From Aldrovandia affinis (taxonomy: Eukaryota; Chordata; Actinopteri; Notacanthiformes; Halosauridae): 64,000 bases of DNA. The notes beneath the pieces are model-generated. The model made no database searches and was not told where the DNA came from. It saw only the letters and a list, made by a program, of their open reading frames with translations. Of this stretch, positions 58,239 through 64,000 are shown piece by piece; positions within the stretch are counted from its first letter, which is position 1; every line of letters begins with the position of its first letter. Made by a program: the position numbers and the translations under genes. Where the stretch lies: positions 4,777,998 to 4,841,997 of the forward strand of contig JAINUG010000052.1 in NCBI GenBank assembly GCA_029706075.1, given 5' to 3'.

Positions 58239-59890
58239 GGGCCGGTATGTATCAAATATCTTACTTGATACACTTACGACACCTCCTAAGAGCTTACGTT
58301 GGAGTGAAATCACTCTTTGCTTAAAGTGGTCGGTAAAACGTAGTTATCAAGCAGCTCACACTTTCTCTTAGGGAAGTCTTCAAATATTCTCAAGAGTAAC
58401 TCGTAAGTGTATTTTTGCGACAATCACGGGTGCCACAAATTAAAAGATTAAGAGATGAGGTCATCAGTCGCCGAAATTGCAAAGAGGAATAACCAATCTG
58501 CTTTTGGAAAATCTGTATTCTTTCATGGTCAACAAAGGTTTCCAATAAAGTTAAACAGACCCTCATTATAAAAGATGCCTTGTTGGCTAATGTTTGGCAG
58601 GATTAAATTAAATTAAATACATTTACGGACAGTCCGTAAAAATATATCTTAATTTAACCTTGTCCATATATCCGTAAAAAAGTTTGTCTGTCCGCAAAAA
58701 TGTCCCGTTTCTACTACAGGGTGATGGAAAAGTTTATCCGTGGTAGTAAATAACTGCTGCGTAGAGACTTTTTGGTCACCCTATACTTCCTTCGTTCCTA
58801 AATGTCTGACTGCCGTCAAACTTTCCTCCTAGTTACGAATTTTTTTTCAACTAAAGTTTGATGAATAGCGTAGATAGGTCAATGTGCCTGAATGTATTGA
58901 CTTAAAACAACAGTCAAAGACAGCAAAAGCTTCTGACCTGCTAAAGAAATGATAAATGGTCCAAATATTATGATGCACGACCACAAAAACCAGCAGGGCA
59001 CCTCAGCACCATAGGGTGAGTATAATTTTCTTTATTTTCACACTTTTTAAGACCAAAATAGGGGTGTCACAAAAAAATAGTCCAAGTTAGTCAGTCATGT
59101 CAGTAAAATGTATGGTTGGCAACCCTGATGTTAAGCTAAGCAAAATGGATTTGAAAAGAAAACCGAATTGAAATGCTGTAGAAGGTAGACAAAAAAGGAA
59201 ATAATGAAGGGAAAATTTAGCCCCACACAACACAACGACACAAGTCGTCATAAAAAAGAGGCATGAAGGCAGATCGCAGGCAACAAATGTAAGCTTCGCC
59301 TCCGCCATTCGGAGCCCGGAGGAAAGCAATTTTTTTTAAACAATGTCCTATCCAAAGCGCGTCAGGAAAATCTCTGCTTTCAAGAAGGCAACATCTGGCA
59401 CTGGTTCGTAGTCTTATTTTTATTTATTTATTTATGAGACACATTTGTTTCGTATTGCAATATAGCTGATGAACAACAACAGTTATTAAAATTATTTTGA
59501 CTATTGTAGTTTTAAAATAACAGTATTAAAATAACTTTAATCTCTGCTGTTCTGCGCTACTTCTCAAAGTATCAGTGACAAAGATGATTCCCTGACGATC
59601 TAAGCAATAACGTTTGGTTAACTGTGCATCATCAAACGTTTCTAAAACATTCTTCCTGTCTTGGAAGGTGCACGCACATCTTTGTCTTCGCAACTCTGCC
59701 GTCTTGCCTACTCCTAGTCGAGTTAAGAGGTCTCTTAAATACCTTACAGTTTAAGAGTACTTTTAAGTCCAGATAAATTTGTTAAATCACTTTTATTATT
59801 ACATTTGAGTGTAGGAGTAAAAGTCACCAATTCCTACACTTAAGTTACACTTCAGACCAATTTTTTGAGTGGCTTGATACATACGGCCCC
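58239..59890. mobile_element. DNA transposon remnant with short inverted ends, PIF/Harbinger-like
   Basis: GGGCCGGTATGTATCAA at the left end and, on the minus strand, GGGGCCGTATGTATCAA at the right end are near-identical inverted termini about 1.65 kb apart. Both subterminal regions are rich in CTTAAG and TTAAGAG-like motifs (CCTAAGAGCTTACG left, AGTTAAGAGGTCTCTTAAAT right). That fits fish PIF/Harbinger elements. No clear transposase frame survives. A three-base TWA target duplication is not evident, so the superfamily is tentative. The interior has a perfect palindrome TTTACGGACAGTCCGTAAA at 58,622-58,640. Confidence 0.55.
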
Positions 59891-60151
59891 AGGAACTCAG
59901 CCCTACTGTTTTTAAGGTGAGTTCAGGTATGCTGTCAGTTTATACATAAGGAATGACTGAATGATTAGGGTGCTGCTCGAGTTTCTAAGTGGAGCACAGA
60001 CATTCAAGGTGGCAGTCCTTGGGCCCACAGAAACATAAAAAAAAAAAATGGGAATGGGAAGTGCATTATCCCCAACTGTGTGTAACCAACAGCCCCTGAG
60101 AAGAAGCACCATAAACACATCACCTCGAAACAGAAAAAGCAATACTATATT

Positions 60152-60204
60152 AACATTACATTACTGGCATTTGGCAGATGCCCTTATCCAGAGCAACTTA
60201 CAAC
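60152..60204 (-). repeat. L2-type LINE/SINE 3' tail fragment
   Basis: CATTACATTACTGGCATTTG, GCAGATGCCCTTATCC and AGAGCAACTTACAA form the minus-strand tail, including the five-base terminal repeats. Confidence 0.7.
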
Positions 60205-60233
60205 ATAAAAACACATGCACTTTGGGGCCTTGG

Positions 60234-60556
60234 TTGGAGTAATAGTCAAAGCATTCGCCTGGAGCGTAAGTTGTCCACTGCAGCCACGGTTTGGAACCCA
60301 GCTGCGCTATCCCGGCTCTGGCCGAGAGCCCCGTTGGGGGCGGCAATTGGCTGACCGCCCCAGAGGGAGGGGGGAGGGTGAGCCGGCATGAGCTCGCTGA
60401 GAAACGCAAAAGGCGTCCCTGTACAGGAAAAACTGGCTTGCCTCCGAGGACGAGTGGCAGGCTCGTGGGGGAGGATAAATTAAGAAATAGAGAGCATAAT
60501 TGGCTACTAAATTGTGAGGAAAAACGGGAAAAAATCTGAAACAAAAATAAATAAAT
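60234..60556 (+). repeat. tRNA-headed SINE (family 2), copy 2
   Basis: Same block order as the copy at 8,648: an A-box region (TTGGAGTAATAGTCAAAGC), a B-box region (CACGGTTTGGAACCCAGCTG), GAGAGCCCCGTT, CAATTGGCTGACCG and GAGCTCGCTGAG. It then has AATTGGCTACTAAATTGTGA and an A-rich end. It is inserted just beyond an L2-type tail of opposite strand. The two copies are clearly diverged, so the family is not very young. Confidence 0.75.
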
Positions 60557-61935
60557 ACTGTAAAAACATGCGCTTCAATCAGGAATCAAAGTGCAGAAGA
60601 GCAGCTAACCCTAAGAGACTTCTGCCAGTGATTCAGTGATGGAGAACCGTATTTAGCTTGACGCTGTGATTAAACCATAGTGCTGTGTACACAGTTATGC
60701 TGATAGAAAACTGGCGCGTGTTCAAAAGGACCAGATATATGTGCACCATAAAGGATTTTCAGGGCAAAGGGGTAAAGTAGCATATTCATTATTCTCATCA
60801 ATAAGAAAACAAGGATTTGCTCAACGTGGGGGGAAAAAACACAGGAAAACAGAGGACACAGCAAACTTTTAACGACAATGAGTGCATGTAAATCAGCGTG
60901 TCACAACTCCAGCTTTAATTAATTAACTAACAAACGAGCTTGTGCCGAACATTAGTGTCAGTCAATATAATCTAAAGCTCCGAATCAGCATTGCTCTTCT
61001 GATCTTGACATTAGACTTTACTGTTTTAGCAGTGCCATTAGGATAAAGTCAGATGGATTGACCCGGCACATATGTGTTATACCTATGAGACCTGTGGTTT
61101 CAATATTTGAGCTGACTAACCAAAATTACACAGTGGATATAAAGTGCTACATTTTGCATAGCCGGCAGCTGATGGCTGACAGCTTTTAAACAAGCACAGC
61201 CCCGCTCCCCAAAGCACAGTTTCTCACAGCTCCATCAACTGTCTCCCACAGCACGCGCTACAAGGAACGCCATACGTACTGAACTACAATACAGCAATAT
61301 ACTTTTGTAGATTTTAATCGGTTTAATTTTTTTTTTGAGAAAGTAAAGTGCTGAAAGTGGAATCTGGCATTACTTTGTTAGCCTCCCAAGCTACAGGGAA
61401 AGGGGCGGTGTACTAATAAATGGAGACAAAACAAAAGCATTTTAAAACATGCACTTACTGAAACAGAGTATTGCTTTTAAACAGTGTTTCAACAGGAACT
61501 GTGCCATAATGTCTATTAATAAAGCAGAGAAGGCCACGACCCTATATTTATACTGGATGACCACACTGGAAACTAGCCCACATATCACACTAATGACGAT
61601 TAAAGAAAGCTTTCAACGATATTTGCATATCTCGAAGCTCGCTTGAATAGCAGCGCTGCTAAATTTACTTGGAGGGACGTCAGACAACACCGCGTGCCCA
61701 CACAGAACAGGCCCTTTGCCAGCCCCTTTCTGGTTCCTTCTCAAAGCTTATCAGATTTAGAGGCAGCCATTCTGAGGGCTATCCTGGTGTCCTGGGGGTC
61801 AGTGGGCCACATTGGGGCTAGGACAGCCCCCCACTTTGCACATGGAACACGTAAGCGTACACAAGCCCTCAAGAGGGGTTCACCCCAGACGTCTAATCTC
61901 TGGCCCCTTGAAGGGTGTGCCCTCCATTTTACTGA

Positions 61936-62213
61936 AGTATGATGTCATACTGAGGTGAACAGCAAGCAGCATTACTTTACTGACATATGATGTCATAATG
62001 AGGTAAACAGCAAGCAGCATTACTTTACTGAAGTATTTTGTCATAATGAGGTGAACAGAAAGCAACATTGCTTTACTGAAGTATGATGTCATAATGAGGT
62101 GAACAGTCAGCAACATTACTTTACTGAAGTATGATGTCATAATGAGGTGAACAGAAAGCAACATTACTTTACTGAAGTATGATGTCATAATGAGGTGAAC
62201 AGTCCGCAACATT
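61936..62213 (+). repeat. Tandem array, unit about 48 bp, with CRE-like cores
   Basis: About six units each carry TATGATGTCATAATGAGGTG and an AGCAACATTACTTTACTGA block. TGATGTCA differs from the CRE octamer TGACGTCA at one base and recurs in most units. Confidence 0.92.
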
Positions 62214-63528
62214 ATGGAATATTGTCCTAAACTTATACTGCCCTGGCTGCAGAGCAACATCTCCAGGTCTCTAAGGCACAGCAATAAAAATATGAGAGGT
62301 TATACTTTATGCTGTATTATACTTTGTGTGCCTCAAACTGCCAACTCAATCTCTTACTACATCACCTTCATCATCATCATTGTCATTATAATAGAGGGTT
62401 TAGAATTCAAGACATATGGCCAGATTATGCGATGACTCATGCTTTCATCCAAATGTAATTGGCAGTGAAGCCAGTCTGCCCTCTCTCTGCCAAGAAAACT
62501 GATAGAACAAAGGCAGGCAGACAGAAACATTTGAGCGCCTGGTGCCGTAGACTCAAGTGTGACATGATGCGTCTCCATGTGACATTCATGCGCGTGATCT
62601 ACACACCTAATAACATTAATACAAAACCCAGAAAGGATTTAAACATCTGAGGTACTTGAAAATCTGTGGAAGTTGCAGGTAAAATTGTAAGATTAATTTA
62701 TATGTCCCCTTGGCGATTAATGAAGCATCTATCTATTCATCAATCAAATTCAATGGAAGGTTCAGTGTGACAGTCAGGGGTGATCCAAACAGAAATCAAA
62801 GCCGGCGACCACCATGCAAATTGAGCCCACACAGCTACAGGGCTCGTCACAGTGGAACACCCGGAGGGTTTGGTAGGAACACTCGCATAGAGTAACAGCC
62901 AGCCAGACTGTGTACATCGGGGGTCGTGTGAGAGTGCAATCTGACCCCCCCCCAGATCCCACCAGATGCCGTCAGGGCGATGTCACACTGGGCGAAAGAG
63001 CCCGCCTGCTGCCACAATCCCGGGAGAGTGCCCCAAACACTAGCCTCCTGACACCTGTCCTCCCTGCCACTCACAGTGACAATGTCTCAGGCCAGAGTAA
63101 TGGAACCCTGCACATCTTCCCCAGACAGGAGTAATACCACCCCGCACAATGAATACGCACAAACATGAAGCGCAGGATTACACCAGACCCTCGTAAACAC
63201 GGAGCACATCTCTAAGGATCCAGGGATAATAATTGTAAAAAATTTGATGAAGAACGGGAAGTTGTGTGTCTGCCTTGTTTTGTATTTTGGCTCACAAAGA
63301 CGTCCTTATCCGTCCGTCTTGCTTGATTAACTGATTCTGTTAAGAGCATCCCCGCCCTTGTTGAAGGAACTCTCCCTGCCACAGCATATCACAGCAGATT
63401 TAGATGATAATGGACTTTGTGAAGAGCAGAGGGCAATGCTTCAGCTTAGACAGGCAGACTGTTTACAGTGATGATTCAAGGGCCTCCAGGAAACAGATAA
63501 ATCTCTCTCAGGTCATCCCTACACACAT

Positions 63529-64000
63529 ATAGGTAACTGCCAAAATGAAGGAAACACTCAAGTAAATTAAGGGTTCTGGCAGCTCTGCTATGGTGTGGGG
63601 TGCATATTCCTCAACCCCTTAGAGGGCAAGGTAAACGCCAAATAAATACAAAGCCATTCTGAGTGATCACCTTCATCCTGTGGTGAAGCATTTCTATCCT
63701 GATGGGAGTGGTCTCTTCCAGGATGACAATGCCCACCATCCGCAGGGCACGAGTGGTCAATGAAAGGTTTAGTGAGCATGAAAACGATGTAAACCGTATG
63801 CCATGGCCGTCTCAGTCACCAGATCTCAATCCAATTGAACACTTATGGGAGATTCTGGAAAACCGCCTGAGACAGCGTTTTCCACATCCATCAACAAAAC
63901 ATCAAACCATGGAATTTCTCATGGAAGAATGGTGTTACATTCTAGAAGCTTGTAGAATCTGTGCCATGGCACAATTAAACTTTTCTGGTGGCTCATGATG
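63529..64000 (+). mobile_element. Tc1-type DNA transposon, internally deleted, cut by the window edge
   Basis: A left end of the TATAGGTAACTGCCAAAATG type with GAAACACTCAAG is followed within about 50 bases by the C-terminal half of a Tc1-type transposase, so the middle is deleted. Recognisable parts are AMVWGAY, HLHPVVKHFYPDGSGLFQDD (including the second catalytic aspartate region) and, in another frame from about 63,702, WPSQSPDLNPIEHLWEILEN with the catalytic glutamate and FPHPSTKHQTMEFLMEEW. At least one frameshift and several stops separate the parts, so it is inactive. The right end lies beyond the window. Confidence 0.88.

Larger units (their letters stand above)
59891..63528. other. 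Right-hand upstream region
   Basis: Holds an L2-type tail (60,152), a family 2 SINE (60,234) and a 48-bp tandem array (61,936). The remaining stretches show no gene or known element. Confidence 0.5.

Overview
This window is vertebrate nuclear DNA, almost certainly from a ray-finned fish. Several things point that way. It holds spliced exons of a vertebrate gene, long dinucleotide microsatellites, tRNA-headed SINEs with the fish-typical L2-type tail hairpin, hAT miniature elements with the ends fish genomes carry in bulk, a Tc1-type fragment and CR1-type LINE tails. I see no bacterial-style gene packing, rRNA, functional tRNA gene or CRISPR array. The repeat mix does not allow a firm species call. 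An early-branching teleost is possible but unproven.

The one host gene I recognise with confidence is STARD13 (DLC2), a Rho GTPase-activating protein with SAM, RhoGAP and START domains. It lies on the minus strand and reads from right to left. Two alternative first exons are visible: exon 1B at 39,636-39,759 (start MTTRRKSTKIKL) and exon 1A at 30,880-31,042 (start MFRELPESPG). Both end in codon phase 1. Both can therefore splice to the shared exon at 7,090-7,161, followed by 4,400-4,481 and 1,913-1,976. These three shared exons encode the N-terminal SAM domain in one unbroken frame. The remaining exons, for the serine-rich linker, RhoGAP and START domains, must lie to the left of the window.

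Layout from left to right. 1-7.2 kb: the SAM exons and short introns, with a foldback element, a 40-bp tandem duplication, a GGGGT tract and a minisatellite. 7.2-30.9 kb: a 23.7-kb intron with SINEs, microsatellites (including about 285 bp of GA), a CTCF-like site and a small hAT element. 30.9-31.7 kb: exon 1A and its GC-rich promoter, with purine tracts upstream. 31.7-39.6 kb: sequence between the two promoters, holding an hAT fossil, a foldback element, and an hAT element with a CR1 LINE tail inside it. 39.6-40.7 kb: exon 1B and a cluster of three CCAAT boxes. 40.7-64 kb: sequence upstream of both promoters with no recognised host gene. It holds a Crypton-like recombinase remnant, four minisatellites (one about 1.1 kb), a short coding-like stretch split by an hAT element, a DNA transposon with terminal repeats, SINEs and a Tc1 fragment at the right edge.

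The biological theme is a two-promoter Rho-GAP gene whose isoforms differ only ahead of the SAM domain, set in a repeat-rich intron landscape. I found no convincing new multi-gene system. The items best worth checking are the twin first exons, the CCAAT cluster near exon 1B, the unrecognised coding-like stretch near 55.1-55.6 kb and the two-copy SINE family.
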